Assembly: GCA_040218415.1 (NCBI GenBank)
Contig: JAVJRN010000075.1
Coordinates: 124,001-188,000 of the forward strand
Reading direction: 5' to 3'
DNA length: 64,000 nucleotides
DNA from: JAVJRN01 sp040218415
GTDB taxonomy: Bacteria; Bacteroidota; Bacteroidia; Cytophagales; Cyclobacteriaceae
This document shows, one piece after another, positions 43,483-54,200 of the stretch. Under the pieces are notes generated by a model. That model made no database searches and was not told the DNA's origin. It worked only from the letters and a program-made list of their open reading frames with translations. Each line of letters begins with the position of its first letter. The stretch's first letter is position 1. The translations under genes were made by a program, and so were the position numbers.

Positions 43483-44928
43483 GTGAACACACTCCGTTCC
43501 CAATATTTTATATTTATAGCATTATTTGTGCTGGCCATCGTGACCAATTCATGTAACTCTGAGACGAGTCAAAAAAAGCCAGACAATAATCAAAACCCGA
43601 ATGTCATCATTATATTGGCTGATGATGCCGGATACGCCGATTTTGGTTTTATGGGTAGCGACGATATGCTAACGCCAAACCTGGATAAGTTAGCGAGTGA
43701 TGGCACTATATTCACCGACGCACACGTAACAGCTTCCGTTTGTAGCCCAAGTAGAGCCGGATTACTGACTGGAAGGTATCAGCAGCGCTTTGGGCATGAG
43801 TGCAATTTGGAACCAAACCAGCAAACTGCTTTTGATTCAGCACAGATTACCATTGCCGAATTTTTGAAAAGTAAAAATTACAGAACATCTATTTTTGGTA
43901 AATGGCATCTCGGTGAGGCTGAACATCAGCATCCTTTGCAAAACGGGTTTGATTATTTTTGGGGCTTTTTAGCTGGAGGCCGAAGTTATTTCGCAAATGA
44001 AGCACAGGACAAACCCGGAAACCCAAACGGATTACAAGAAAACGGTAAGCCCCAAAAGCTGGAAGGATATTTGACTGATCAAATAGGAAATAAGGCTGCC
44101 CAATACATTGAAAAGAATGCCAATGATTCGGCTCCTTTTTTTATGTATTTATCGTTTAACGCACCTCACACGCCCATGCACGCCAAAAAGGAAGTAATTG
44201 AAATGTTTGGCGAAGGTCACCAACGACCGGTTTATGCAGCAATGGTTTGGTCTATGGATGAAGCCATCGGGCAAGTGATAACTACGCTAAAGGATCAGGG
44301 CATCTATAACAACACCGTCATCTTCTTTTTAAGTGACAATGGAGGAGCACACAATAATAACTCCAATGTAGCGCCATTGAAAGGCTGGAAAGGCAACCAA
44401 TTTGAAGGAGGTACTAGAGTGCCATTTACGGTTACTTGGAATGGAACATTGCCGGGAGGCAATCGCTTTGACGGCTTGTCCTCATCTTTGGATATTTATC
44501 AAACCATCGCATCTTTTTGGCCAGATCAAAAAACGGTGCTTGATGGAATAGATTTAATTCCATTCATCGCGGGAGAGAAAGCGGGTAACCCGCACGACCA
44601 ACTTTTTTGGAGAAAAGATCAAATGGCCACTATCCGCTCGAAAGAATTCAAATACATTACATTATTTGATTCCGTTTCTGTCATGTATGATTTGAAAAAC
44701 GATCTATCAGAAGCCAATGATGTTAAAAACATGAACCTAGAATTGGTCGATAAACTTGAGACAGAATTAGACTTATGGCAAAATCAATTGAAGGCTCCTT
44801 TTTGGAAAGAACCAGAATCGTGGAATAGGGTGACACGACGAGTTTATTTTGACTTAATGGCTAATAGACCCGCTAATGTGAAGGAACCAGCCGATCTGCG
44901 TCAATTAAGTAACTTAAAAACCCATTAA
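43483..44928 (+). CDS. S1 family sulfatase, lipoprotein
   Basis: Protein of 481 residues starting at a GTG (43483); the signal peptide MNTLRSQYFIFIALFVLAIVTNSC supports this start, with Cys24 as lipobox. The S1 fold has the metal site IILADDAGYADFGF, formylglycine motif C-S-P-S-R followed by AGLLTGRYQQRFGHE, GKWHLGEAEHQHP and FLSDNGGAHNN. The first 100 residues are similar to those of the fusion protein's sulfatase half, so the two likely act on related sulfate positions. It needs an anaerobic-type or FGE maturase, not encoded in this window. Lies 72 bases before the HTCS gene. Confidence 0.93.
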   Translation: MNTLRSQYFIFIALFVLAIVTNSCNSETSQKKPDNNQNPNVIIILADDAGYADFGFMGSDDMLTPNLDKLASDGTIFTDAHVTASVCSPSRAGLLTGRYQQRFGHECNLEPNQQTAFDSAQITIAEFLKSKNYRTSIFGKWHLGEAEHQHPLQNGFDYFWGFLAGGRSYFANEAQDKPGNPNGLQENGKPQKLEGYLTDQIGNKAAQYIEKNANDSAPFFMYLSFNAPHTPMHAKKEVIEMFGEGHQRPVYAAMVWSMDEAIGQVITTLKDQGIYNNTVIFFLSDNGGAHNNNSNVAPLKGWKGNQFEGGTRVPFTVTWNGTLPGGNRFDGLSSSLDIYQTIASFWPDQKTVLDGIDLIPFIAGEKAGNPHDQLFWRKDQMATIRSKEFKYITLFDSVSVMYDLKNDLSEANDVKNMNLELVDKLETELDLWQNQLKAPFWKEPESWNRVTRRVYFDLMANRPANVKEPADLRQLSNLKTH

Positions 44929-45000
44929 AAAAGAATTGTTGATCTAATGTATATTAATATCTATATCATTAGATTTCATCCAAACAACATTAATTGAAAA

Positions 45001-48000
45001 GTGTTCGCAATACTTCTACTTCTAATGTTGAGTGCCGATATTCAACCCCAGACACTCAATAATCAAAGCTATAATCAAACATTTATCGATGTTACCAATG
45101 GCTTGTCTAATAACTATGTAAGCAAAATTGTTGAAGACAATTATGGTTTCAAATGGATAGCTACCGAGGGCGGACTTAACCGATACGATGGTAAAAAATT
45201 TGAGGTATTTAAACCTACCAATACTCCGGCATTGGCCAATGAAAACATTGAAGTAGTATGTAAAGACAATTCAGGAAACCTTTGGGTAGGAACTAAAAGT
45301 GGCGGGCTGACTTATTATGATGCTATTTCCGAGCAGTTCGAAAACCTCAACAACAAAGTATTTTCAGAACTAATCGATCGATCGATTCGAATCAACTGTA
45401 TTGCTACAAGCAAAGACGATAAAATATTTGTTGGTACATGGAATAATGGGCTTTTCATTTTTGACAAGAACAATACGGACAGCATTGTTCATATCATGAA
45501 AAAAAGCAGAATTAGTGTTTTGCAAACAGACGATTACGGGAATGTTTGGATTGCAGATGGACTCAACCTGATCAAGTACGACCCTTCAGAGGATAGGCTC
45601 ATAAAAGTTGGTTCTTTTGGAGTCATTACCAGTATTTATCATGATGGAAAAAGAAACAGGCTTTGGCTAGGGTTTAATCGCAAAGGCGTGGCGTATTTCG
45701 ATCTTGAAGATTATTCTTATCATGAGACCGCTTTTGTCTCCACCAATTCTTTTACCATACAGTCCTTGGCGGTAGATGACCTAGGAAGAGTCTTTGTTGG
45801 TACTTGGGGACAGGGCCTTTTTGTAAGTAACTTTTCTGGTGAAGATTTCAAGAAATATTCCTTATTATCTGGAATTGCGACGGGCAAAGACAACAACTCA
45901 AGCTACGAAACGATTCTCGATATCCATCTCGATGAAAATGGAGTTATCTGGATTAGTACAGCATTTGGTGGCGTGGTAAAAATGATGCCGGTCAACAATT
46001 TTGGCGGCACTGAAAAGTTTTTCCAAAAGGGGGAGTTGACCGATAATAACATCTATGCGCTTGCGGTAGATACACATGGAAAAACCTGGATCGGTACTTA
46101 CGGCCAAGGCATCAGCTACGTAGAAAATGGCCAACTTAAACATCTGAAAACTCTACCTGTAACTAAAATCAATGTAATCAAGCAGATTGAGGATTTTGTT
46201 TTTGTTGGTGCGCGCGAAGGTCTTTTTAAATTACCAATGAAAAACCCTAAGGCTTTTTATGAAAAGTTTGATGAAAAACTGCAAAACGTAACCGCTCTAA
46301 GCATCAATGATAAGGGCCGGTTGTGGATCGGAACTCAGCAGAATGGACTTTTCTATATTGATAACGCTTTGATTAATAGTCAATTACAATCAGCAATAGC
46401 GGTAGAAGACTGGCCAGGAGGAGACAGGGTGAGTAAATTTGAAAAAGATGCAGCAGGCAATCTCTGGATCGGTACTTTTAAAGGGTTATATGCCTATGAT
46501 ATGGCAAACGATAAGTTTTTGGGTGAAGATCAATTACTTGACACATCACTTCCCAGCGATATCATCAACGATTTGTACTTCGACAAATCCAACAATAAGC
46601 TTTGGCTTGCGCTTTCAGGAGGCTTAGTAGAGCTTGATGTAGATGGTGTGAAGGTGATGCAACAACAAGTAAACGGAGTGAAAAACGGATTGAAAAATGA
46701 GTTTATTACTTCTGTTGTTAAAAGTGATGATGGTAATATTTGGGTAGGAACTGCGCTCGGGCTAGCCAAGTATTTGCCAGAAAGAAATGTATTTGAAAAT
46801 TATGGTGCAGCTGAGGGTGTGTTGGTCCATTCTTTTAACATTAAAAGTGTGTCTAAAAATGATACAGGTCAACTCACTTTTGGTGCATCAAATGGCATAG
46901 TTTCCTTCGAACCCAGCGAAATCACTTATTACCAAGCCGATCCAAAAGTCGCTTTTACTGGATTAACAATTGACGGAGAGTCAGTTCAGGTCAATGAAAA
47001 AATCAACGGTAAAGTGATTTTAGAGAAATCACTTCAATACACTGCTCAGATAGATCTCACCCATCAGGATGAGACATTCTCGTTTAATGTGGCCACATTA
47101 GATTACCTAGGAGATGAAAATGTTCAATTTTCTTATCGCCTGCTTGGTTTCAATGATAATTGGAGTTTGCCCTCGTCTAATCGAGATATTCGTTTTACGA
47201 ATTTGAATCCTGGGAACTACCAATTAGAAGTAATAGCGTCAAGAGATAACTTTCATTGGAGTGTGGCCACCTCAAAATTGATCAAAATCAAGGCCCCACC
47301 TTGGGCTACTTGGTATGCTTATACATTTTATGCTTTATTTATTCTTGGTGTTGCTTTTCTTATCAATTTCATTGCGAGAAAACAAGCAAAACTACAAGCC
47401 AAGCTGGATGTCGAGCAAATTGCAAGAGAAAAAGAACACGATTTATCAGAGGCGAAAATGGTCTTTTTTACCAATATTTCGCATGAGTTTAGAACTCCTT
47501 TGACCCTCATCCTTAGTCCAATAACCGAACTTTTGATGGATCAGGATATAAAAGGTAAAATTAGAAAGCAACTGACTATCGTAGATAAGAATGCCAGTCG
47601 TCTACTACAATTGATCAATCAGCTCTTAGATTTCAGAAAATCTGAAAATGGGCTTTTACAATTAAGAGTGGCTCATGGAGATTTTGCCAATTTTGCTAAA
47701 GAAGTTTTCCTATCATTCAAAGCGCATGCTGATGCCAAAGGAATCGGATACACTTTCAAGGCTCATCCTAAAAGAATCATGCTTCCGTTTGATAGAGATA
47801 AAATGGAAATCGTTTTAGTAAATCTCATTTCTAACGCTTTTAAATATTCAAAAAATCAAGGATCAGTGAGTGTCCAACTTACACAGGACGATAATAATTG
47901 TATTGTGACGGTAAAAGACGAAGGAATCGGTATTAGACCTGAGGATCTCGACAAGATATTTGATCGATTTTACCAAATTCAAACCATCCAATCTGCAAGA

Positions 48001-49026
48001 ATAATGGGGAGTGGTATCGGGCTCTCTCTGGCCAAAAATATCGTGCTGCTCCATCATGGTGCTATCAATGTTTCATCTGAGAAAGATCAAGGATCAATTT
48101 TTAGCATTCATTTGCCGATTAAAAATGATGCCTTCGGGGCGGGGGAGTTTATAACAGACTTCAAAAATAGTGATGATCCATCGTCCTATATTGAATTGGA
48201 TAAAGAAGGTCATGCTGATTTATTACAAAATACTGAGGTAAACAATGAAAATCCGACTATTCTGGTAGTGGATGACAATGTAGAAATTAGGCATTATCTA
48301 TCCGGCTTACTCAAAGAGGAAGGATACAACATTAAACAAGCGGGTGATGGTGTAGAAGCCATACAAGTCGCCAATGATATCCAACCTGACCTGATCATTA
48401 GCGATGTAATGATGCCCGAAATGGACGGGATTACTTTTTGTAACATGATAAAAAATGACGTAAACACGTCACATATTCCGGTAATTCTGTTGACCGCAAG
48501 ATCATCCACCGTGTTTGAGGTAAGTGGTTTGCAAACAGGTGCAGAAGATTATATTAAGAAACCTTTTCACCCCGCCATTCTTAAAACCAGAGTGCGTAGT
48601 ATTTTAGAAAATAGGGCAAAAATTCGTGAGTATTTTGTAAATAAACTTCGATTTGAGCCTGGTGAGGATTTAGAAGCACCTAGTACGGAGGAAAAGTTCA
48701 TACAAGGAGCCATTACATTGATAGAGGAGCATATCCACGATGCAGAGTTTGGGATTGAAAACCTCATGGATAGCCTCGCCATGAGCAAATCAACCTTGTA
48801 TCGCAAGCTGAAGTCGCTTACTGGACTTTCCATTACGGCGTTTATACGTTCAGTGAAACTCAAAAAAGCAGCGGAGTTAATATTGACAAAAGACTGGAAA
48901 CTGAATCAGATAGCCTATGAGTCAGGCTTCAACGATTACAAGTATTTCAAAACCTGTTTTCAAGATCATTTTGGTTGTTTACCTTCAGAATATAGAGCCA
49001 AACGTGCAGCTGCTGTCAATGGATAA
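45001..49026 (+). CDS. Hybrid two-component system regulator (HTCS)
   Basis: Protein of 1341 residues from a GTG (45001); an in-frame stop lies 6 bases before it, so no earlier start exists. After a short signal-like segment come the periplasmic two-component propeller repeats (about 25-650, many WIGT/WVGT turns such as LWVGTKSGGL), a Y_Y_Y domain (about 690-765, FSYRLLGFNDNW), one membrane helix (about 768-790), HisKA with His828 (TNISHEFRTPLTLI), HATPase (about 925-1040), a receiver domain with Asp1135 (LIISDVMMPEMDG), and an AraC-type HTH (about 1235-1340). It spans the inner membrane, senses an oligosaccharide and activates the PUL from the cytoplasmic AraC part. All phospho-residues are present. 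It lies between the sulfatase and the SusCD block. Confidence 0.96.
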   Translation: MFAILLLLMLSADIQPQTLNNQSYNQTFIDVTNGLSNNYVSKIVEDNYGFKWIATEGGLNRYDGKKFEVFKPTNTPALANENIEVVCKDNSGNLWVGTKSGGLTYYDAISEQFENLNNKVFSELIDRSIRINCIATSKDDKIFVGTWNNGLFIFDKNNTDSIVHIMKKSRISVLQTDDYGNVWIADGLNLIKYDPSEDRLIKVGSFGVITSIYHDGKRNRLWLGFNRKGVAYFDLEDYSYHETAFVSTNSFTIQSLAVDDLGRVFVGTWGQGLFVSNFSGEDFKKYSLLSGIATGKDNNSSYETILDIHLDENGVIWISTAFGGVVKMMPVNNFGGTEKFFQKGELTDNNIYALAVDTHGKTWIGTYGQGISYVENGQLKHLKTLPVTKINVIKQIEDFVFVGAREGLFKLPMKNPKAFYEKFDEKLQNVTALSINDKGRLWIGTQQNGLFYIDNALINSQLQSAIAVEDWPGGDRVSKFEKDAAGNLWIGTFKGLYAYDMANDKFLGEDQLLDTSLPSDIINDLYFDKSNNKLWLALSGGLVELDVDGVKVMQQQVNGVKNGLKNEFITSVVKSDDGNIWVGTALGLAKYLPERNVFENYGAAEGVLVHSFNIKSVSKNDTGQLTFGASNGIVSFEPSEITYYQADPKVAFTGLTIDGESVQVNEKINGKVILEKSLQYTAQIDLTHQDETFSFNVATLDYLGDENVQFSYRLLGFNDNWSLPSSNRDIRFTNLNPGNYQLEVIASRDNFHWSVATSKLIKIKAPPWATWYAYTFYALFILGVAFLINFIARKQAKLQAKLDVEQIAREKEHDLSEAKMVFFTNISHEFRTPLTLILSPITELLMDQDIKGKIRKQLTIVDKNASRLLQLINQLLDFRKSENGLLQLRVAHGDFANFAKEVFLSFKAHADAKGIGYTFKAHPKRIMLPFDRDKMEIVLVNLISNAFKYSKNQGSVSVQLTQDDNNCIVTVKDEGIGIRPEDLDKIFDRFYQIQTIQSARIMGSGIGLSLAKNIVLLHHGAINVSSEKDQGSIFSIHLPIKNDAFGAGEFITDFKNSDDPSSYIELDKEGHADLLQNTEVNNENPTILVVDDNVEIRHYLSGLLKEEGYNIKQAGDGVEAIQVANDIQPDLIISDVMMPEMDGITFCNMIKNDVNTSHIPVILLTARSSTVFEVSGLQTGAEDYIKKPFHPAILKTRVRSILENRAKIREYFVNKLRFEPGEDLEAPSTEEKFIQGAITLIEEHIHDAEFGIENLMDSLAMSKSTLYRKLKSLTGLSITAFIRSVKLKKAAELILTKDWKLNQIAYESGFNDYKYFKTCFQDHFGCLPSEYRAKRAAAVNG

Positions 49027-49302
49027 TCTTCATTTACCTTATAAAATAGCCAGAGGTTCAGTGAACCAGCCATCAGCCTATTGAGAGGACTATCCAGCAA
49101 CCTTAAGTCATTATGAATAAAGTATTTTCCCCTTAACCCAAATGATAAATGAAAGAAAAACCCAAAAAAAGAGCTTCAGTGCCTCTTTTCGAATTATTTG
49201 AGACATTTGACCTAATGAATGCAGAGTATCACCCCCTCACTCATCCTCTATAGAATCAACTTTGGAAGAGTGAAAGGAACATTAAATCAAAAAATAAACG
49301 AC

Positions 49303-51177
49303 ATGCAGAAGAAACGAAACTTATATAATTTATGCTTGGCACTACTAGCCTTCTCTATTTTGGGAATTAGTAGTTGCGGTGAAGATGAAGATACTGGCGA
49401 TGGTGCGGATCTCCCCAACGAAGTATCTATGACGAGCGCAAGTAGTCTTACCGTCACCGAAAAGGATACCACGATTACTTTGACCTATGAATTTATCATT
49501 GCAACAAGAGAATCTGGTTCTTTGGAAATAAACGCTACAGTAGAGGATTTATCTTATGGAGTAAACTATTCAACCACTCCTGCCGAGACAACAGGTGTGA
49601 TCAGTGTGCCTTTCACTGAAGGTGCGACCACTGTATCATTTCAAATAGCCGTAAACGACGATGATCAAAACCTACCCAATGGTAAGGTCACTTTTACATT
49701 GGCTGAGGTAACTGGCGAAAGTTCTTCGATTACCACGTCAAGTGCTTCTTTTGCCTTGACCATATTGGATAATGAAGGCGAGTCAATAGTGCCTACTTCT
49801 GATGAAACCTTAGCGCTTGGTGAAAGTGTACCTGGAGCAGCTCAAGAAGAAGCCGTTGAAGTTACTTTTACTTCACTGAATATTGTTACTGATATTAGTG
49901 CTACCGCAACGGATGGTTTTTTAATAGGAGCTACGGCTGAAGGAGACTTTGCAAGCACCCAGTCATTAGCGTCAGATGCTACTTCATTTTTCGTAAAAGC
50001 GTCACCAGATGCAACTGCTGCATTGGGATTATTGTCGGGTTCGGTAACGCTTACTTCAGGTGAGGCAACAACAGCGTTTCCAGTAGAGACAATAGTATCG
50101 AGTGCCATAGGTCAATTGTTTTGGGTAGAGAATTTCGATTATCCTGTAGATGATACTTATCCTTCTTATGGTGAGAATGGAGAAAACTGGGGTATTGTGC
50201 CTGTTTCTGCCAACTACCGATTCATTTCAGTCTATAATGGAGCAGACCCAACTTTAGAAAAAATAAGAGGTCAGGATCGTGTTGGAGTATTGGATACTTG
50301 GTATACTCAAAATCCACGTTTGACTGGAATTGGTATGGGAGACAATCCTCTATCATTCACAGGATATCCGGGATCAGGAGTTGGACGTACCATGCGTTTT
50401 GCTTTTGATGTTTCTAATTACGCTCAGAGAAATGATTGTAAAGAAGAAGGAGCATTTCTTGGCAAAAACAGTGTTATTCTAAGAAGAATTGCTGATGACG
50501 GCAATGAAATCAAGTCTGGCAATGTTTATGTCTCGACAATGATCAAGGTAAATGAAGTGTTCCCTGAGGAAACACCAATTTTGAAGAATGCAATATTCAT
50601 GCTTACTGGAGATGCGACTTATGTCAACAGCGAAGCTATGAAGCTCAATGTAAGAGATGATGGAGCTGGAGGGTTCAACTTTGGAGTATCAAAATCATCG
50701 GATGATGGATCTGTTGTTTACGGTGCTACTTCTTACGAGATAGGTACAACTTACGCCATAGTATTCAAAGTAGAAATCAATGAGGACTTAGAGGGTGAGG
50801 ATCCTAACGACGTAGTGAGTGTTTATGTATTCGAAGAGGGTGCCACGATACCAAATTTTGAGAATTCATCTTTGGTTGCTGAGGCTGTGATCAATAAGGA
50901 CAATCAAGAGGCAGACGTGCATGATGTGGTCAATGGTTTAGAGTTATTCTATGCCCGAGAAGTTGCAGATGTATTCGCCGCAGGAGGACCAGATAACATC
51001 AATGTTCAGGATGTGGAAATTTCAGGTATAAGAGTAGCTACTTCGTGGAACGCACTTTTCAAATCTGAAAGTGATGCATTATGGGATAGTCAGTCGGCTG
51101 ATGAACTTCAGGAGCTTAAAAACGGACGCGCTGATTGTTCCGGGCCTGGTGTGAAAAACGCGAACAACGACGAATAA
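49303..51177 (+). CDS. PUL surface lipoprotein, surface-glycan-binding type
   Basis: Protein of 624 residues from the ATG at 49303 (the frame is open from 49219, without a signal). The signal MQKKRNLYNLCLALLAFSILGISSC ends in a lipobox. Residues about 40-165 look like a Calx-beta-type repeat (VTEKDTTITLTYEFIIATRESG, TVSFQIAVNDDDQNLPNGKVTFTL). About 180-290 form another beta domain, and from 295 onward there is a jelly-roll of LamG-like pattern (FWVENFDYPVDDTYPS ... VQDVEISGIRVATSWNALF). No catalytic residues are recognised. It sits just before susC, the place of SusE/SusF-like glycan-binding lipoproteins, here on the 5' rather than 3' side. A glycan-binding role is inferred. Confidence 0.72.
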   Translation: MQKKRNLYNLCLALLAFSILGISSCGEDEDTGDGADLPNEVSMTSASSLTVTEKDTTITLTYEFIIATRESGSLEINATVEDLSYGVNYSTTPAETTGVISVPFTEGATTVSFQIAVNDDDQNLPNGKVTFTLAEVTGESSSITTSSASFALTILDNEGESIVPTSDETLALGESVPGAAQEEAVEVTFTSLNIVTDISATATDGFLIGATAEGDFASTQSLASDATSFFVKASPDATAALGLLSGSVTLTSGEATTAFPVETIVSSAIGQLFWVENFDYPVDDTYPSYGENGENWGIVPVSANYRFISVYNGADPTLEKIRGQDRVGVLDTWYTQNPRLTGIGMGDNPLSFTGYPGSGVGRTMRFAFDVSNYAQRNDCKEEGAFLGKNSVILRRIADDGNEIKSGNVYVSTMIKVNEVFPEETPILKNAIFMLTGDATYVNSEAMKLNVRDDGAGGFNFGVSKSSDDGSVVYGATSYEIGTTYAIVFKVEINEDLEGEDPNDVVSVYVFEEGATIPNFENSSLVAEAVINKDNQEADVHDVVNGLELFYAREVADVFAAGGPDNINVQDVEISGIRVATSWNALFKSESDALWDSQSADELQELKNGRADCSGPGVKNANNDE

Positions 51178-51206
51178 ATCAGTAAAGCAAATAAATAGAA
51201 TCACAT

Positions 51207-51234
51207 ACTCCATTCAGCCTACGCTGAATGGAGT
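51207..51234 (+). terminator. Hairpin between the lipoprotein gene and susC
   Basis: Perfect 12-bp stem ACTCCATTCAGC (51207-51218), loop CTAC, GCTGAATGGAGT (51223-51234), then TATTCC. Without a T-run it may be a weak terminator or a 3'-stabilising / 5'-protecting stem that gives susC-susD a different level from the gene before. Confidence 0.5.
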
Positions 51235-51272
51235 TATTCCACGCTGATTGCATTAGCCTAAACATTTAAAAT

Positions 51273-54200
51273 ATGATTCAATTTTTATCTTCAACTTTAT
51301 CGAGAAGTTTGATGGTGAGCGTCACCTTACTATACTCCACCTTTTTGATAGGGCAAGATCTGACAGTCTCAGGTATTGTAACAGATCAAAATAATGAGCC
51401 TCTACCTGGTGTAACTATTCTAGTTCCTCGTACCACCAATGGTACGATTACAGATTTTGATGGAAATTATAAGTTGAAAATCAGCGAGGGAGATAAATTA
51501 GAATACAGATTTATCGGTTTTCTAACACAAACTGTAGAGGTAAATGGAAGAACAAAAATTGATGTTTCACTAGAAGAAGATGTCGTCCAAATGGATGAAG
51601 TTGTCGTTATTGGTTACGGCACAGTTGACAAAAAAGACCTGACAGGATCTGTATCCATTCTTAGTGAAGATGACCTTGCTTTGCAGCCAGTCGTTCGTCT
51701 AGAGGCAGCCTTACAATCCAAGTTACCCGGAGTTGTCGTTAATCAAAACAGTGGAAATCCTGGAAGTGAAGTAAAGGTAAGAATTAGAGGGGCTAACTCA
51801 TTTGGTGCCGGTAATGGGCCATTGTATGTAGTGGACGGCTATGTGGGTGCAGATATTCAATCATTAAACCCTGATGATGTTGCCTCTATTTCTGTACTTA
51901 AAGATGCTTCAGCAAGTGCGATATACGGTGCACAAGGAGCAAATGGTGTGATTATCATCACCACTAAAAATAACAAAAAAGACAAAACACAAATCAGTGT
52001 AAAATATCAAAAGAGCTTTTCGGAGCTGCGTACCCGATGGGACTTGATGGAAGGCTGGCAATATATGCAGACCGTCAATGACAGGCTAAGAGCTGGCGGT
52101 ACGTCTGAGGATAATCTGCTTTTTTCCAGACTGGACATTCTTCAAGCACAAAGCGAAGGAACTACGACCGACTGGCAAGATGCCATCTTTCAAACAGGTC
52201 AGCAAGATCAAATTCAAGTATCAGTGAATAAGGGGTCATCTGTGCTATCTCTTGCGGCGCAGCAAAATACAGGTATTATAACTGGCACCAAATACAATAG
52301 ATACAATCTGAGATATAATTACTCTGCTGATATTTTTGAGCCAGTAAAGCTATTTTTAAGCATTTCCAACGCCTTTGAGGATAGAGAAAATTCCAATAAT
52401 GGTGAGCATATCAATGCGATCAGAGCGGCAGTAGGCTGGCCCACTAATCTTCCAATATTCGATGAAGTAACAGGTGATTACACGCGTAACGCTGCTTATG
52501 GACCGCTTCCTGGAAATCCAGTATTTATGCTCAAAGAAAATCCAAACAGAAGTTTTCGAAATGACCTGATAACCAACACTTTCCTGGAATTTAAACTAGC
52601 CAAAGGCTTGAAGTTTAAAACACAAGGTATCATTAACCTACGCGGAATATCTAGCACTTCATTTGATCGAGTATCTCCTAACATTATTGCGAGTAATCCT
52701 AATGCCAGTTCTTATGGTAATAACAACCGAATGTTCTTCAACTGGCAAGCGACACAGCAGTTGTCCTACAAAAAGACCATTGGTAAGCACGCCTTTGATG
52801 CAACGGGTATTTACGAGGTAAGGTCATCCGTCGAGCGAGGCTTCAATAGCAGCGGCTCTGAGTTAACTACGACTGCTTTAGGTTATTACAGCGCTGGTGT
52901 AGCCGACATAAGACTGAATGGTGCAAGTAGAGAAAACTTAGAGATCTGGTCATACTTCGGTAGAGTCAACTACACTTTCAATGGCAAGTATCTATTTACT
53001 TTTAATGCACGCCATGATGAGTCCTCGCGATTGGGAACAGGGTATGAAGGTGCAAATTTTTATGGTGGAGCTTTTGCCTATAGATTAAGTGAAGAAGCAT
53101 TTTTTCCTAAAGGAGGAGCCATAGATGAATTAAAATTACGATTAAGTATCGGTCAGCTGGGCAGTCAGGCCGTTGATTTTCTTGAAACTATTGAGGTTGT
53201 TAATTACAACAAAGGGTATTCTTTTGATGGTAGCACTTTTACACGTGGTGCGGCAGTGTCAAGACCGAAAAATGAAAGACTAGGCTGGGAAACAACCAAT
53301 CAAGTAGACGCGGGTATTGATTTAAGCTTATTTGACAATAGAGTCAATTTTACTTTTGATGCCTTTTATAAGAAAACGACCAACCTGATATTCAATCAAT
53401 TAGTGCCGGCGTATGTAGGTGGTGGAAGCTTGAAAGTGAACTCAGGAGAAATGTTGAATAAAGGAATTGAGTTGGCCGTATCAGGTTACGCCATCGATAA
53501 AAAAGACTTTTCCATTGAAGTCAATGCCAACGTAAGCGTGGTTAGAAACGAATTGCTCGATATCTTAGGCGATGCTGATTTTATTGTTTCCGGACCAAAT
53601 CAAAGAGATAATCCAGACTTACTAGACAACACGCACCGAAACTTTATTGGTCGGCCAATGGGATTGCTTTGGGGACTTGTATATGATGGCGTGTATAGTA
53701 CCGATCAAGAAGATTTAGCGAGACAGTACAATCGATCGCCGGGAGATCCTATTTATCGTGATCTTAACGAGGATGGGCGAATAGACAACACTGACATGAC
53801 GGTAATTGGCAATCCTAATCCTGATTTTGTTTGGGGACTGGTTACAAATTTTAGGTACAAAAAATTCACTTTAAACTTGGTATGGAATGGCGTACATGGT
53901 GTAGATGTGCTCAACTCATTGAAAGCTTCGACTTATGGAGGTGCTGGTAATAGAGATGCGACCAACCTAGATGTACTAGACCGATGGACTCCAGACAATC
54001 AGTCATCGAATATTCCTGGATATACAACCACCAGTGTGCTCTACCGGCAGTCGAGCCAATGGATAGAAGATGGTAGTTATGTAAAACTGAGAAATGCAAC
54101 ATTGAAATATGATGTGCCAGTAAAGAAACTCTCGTGGCTTAAAGGGGTATCGGATTTGTCTTTATTCCTAACCGCTCAAAATGCCCTTGTATTCACAAAG

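Noticed and set aside
44944..44972. Dyad CTAATG...CATTAG before the HTCS gene
   Set aside because: Imperfect and AT-rich, with a one-base bulge; could be an operator, but there is no support beyond chance level.
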